Below are positions 6,612 to 6,718 of a DNA stretch of 6,718 nt, one piece after another. The position numbers and the translations under genes were made by a program. The first letter of the stretch is position 1; every line of letters starts with the position of its first letter. A model generated the notes under the pieces. It searched no databases, was not told where the DNA came from, and worked only from the letters and a program-made list of their open reading frames with translations. Origin of the DNA: Methanobacteriota archaeon (GTDB lineage Archaea; JACRDV01); the NCBI GenBank assembly GCA_024860865.1, contig JACRDV010000005.1, positions 1 to 6,718 of the forward strand. The letters run 5' to 3'.

Positions 6612-6718
6612 TGGAAGCTTTGAATGTAGTTATAAGCGGAATAGGAGGACAAGGTGTAGTGCTGGCTTCAGATATTCTTGCAGATGCTGCCATTAAAAAC
6701 GGCTTGAAAATAATAGGC
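6611..6718 (+). CDS. iorB: Indolepyruvate:ferredoxin oxidoreductase, beta subunit IorB (3' end cut by window)
   Basis: IorB is the gamma-type 2-oxoacid oxidoreductase subunit that completes the IorA/IorB heteromer; it resembles the gamma subunit of pyruvate oxidoreductases and contributes to CoA-dependent catalysis. Only the first 36 codons are visible. They read MEALNVVISGIGGQGVVLAS and continue to the window edge. The glycine-rich GIGGQGVVLAS at residues 10-20, right after the first strand, is the family hallmark. Full-length relatives are about 190-200 residues, so most of the gene lies beyond the window. The ATG overlaps the iorA TAA by one base (TAATG), an arrangement that allows translational reinitiation. 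The call rests on the motif together with the adjacent iorA. Confidence 0.92.
   Translation, partial: MEALNVVISGIGGQGVVLASDILADAAIKNGLKIIG

Noticed and set aside
1-6718. CRISPR array, mobile element, tRNA/rRNA gene, or defence system
   Set aside because: No spaced direct repeats, transposase motifs, terminal inverted repeats, tRNA-like cloverleaf or defence-domain signatures were seen; the window is explained by housekeeping and metabolic genes.

Overview
This AT-rich window is archaeal, most likely from an anaerobic lineage of the TACK group (a Bathyarchaeia-like organism is my best guess, from family content only). The main arguments are a KsgA-HemK2 gene pair, which is a familiar archaeal neighbourhood, a TGS-domain GTPase of the DRG/Obg kind, an archaeal DUF1512 protein, and an IorA/IorB 2-oxoacid:ferredoxin oxidoreductase. 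The IorAB enzyme is oxygen-sensitive in characterised archaea and points to fermentation of peptides or aromatic amino acids. Phylum-level placement cannot be settled without a search.

Region 1 (1-3912, + strand) is a tight operon of five genes. The order is the 3' part of ksgA/rsmA (16S rRNA dimethylation), a HemK2/Mtq2-type methyltransferase (release-factor glutamine methylation in the known family), a DRG-like TGS GTPase, a TrmJ/SpoU-type 2'-O-methyltransferase, and a membrane-anchored DUF1512 protein. The last four genes overlap in a chain by 4, 11 and 17 bases, so they are probably co-transcribed and translationally coupled. Three members modify rRNA, a release factor or tRNA and one is a probable ribosome-linked GTPase, so the theme is ribosome maturation and translation. 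DUF1512 is the unexplained member.

Region 2 (3923-4579, - strand) is convergent with the operon, about 10 bases away. It encodes an acylphosphatase-fold domain with both catalytic residues, followed by a long linker and two C-terminal membrane helices. This is an unusual architecture for a family that is usually a free protein of about 90 residues.

Region 3 (4580-4754) is the only sizeable non-coding stretch, about 175 bases. It must hold divergent promoters for the acylphosphatase-like gene and for iorA. It also contains a 36-codon open frame of protein-like composition (4573-4683, + strand), which is reported with low confidence.

Region 4 (4755-6718, + strand) is iorA, complete, followed by the first 36 codons of iorB, with a one-base stop/start overlap. 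Together these subunits oxidise indolepyruvate and other aryl pyruvates to acyl-CoA, reducing ferredoxin.

No tRNA, rRNA, CRISPR array, mobile element or defence system was seen. The window reads as chromosomal housekeeping and core metabolism. Its most interesting points are the membrane-tethered acylphosphatase domain, the divergent G3 motif in the GTPase, and DUF1512 sitting in a translation operon.
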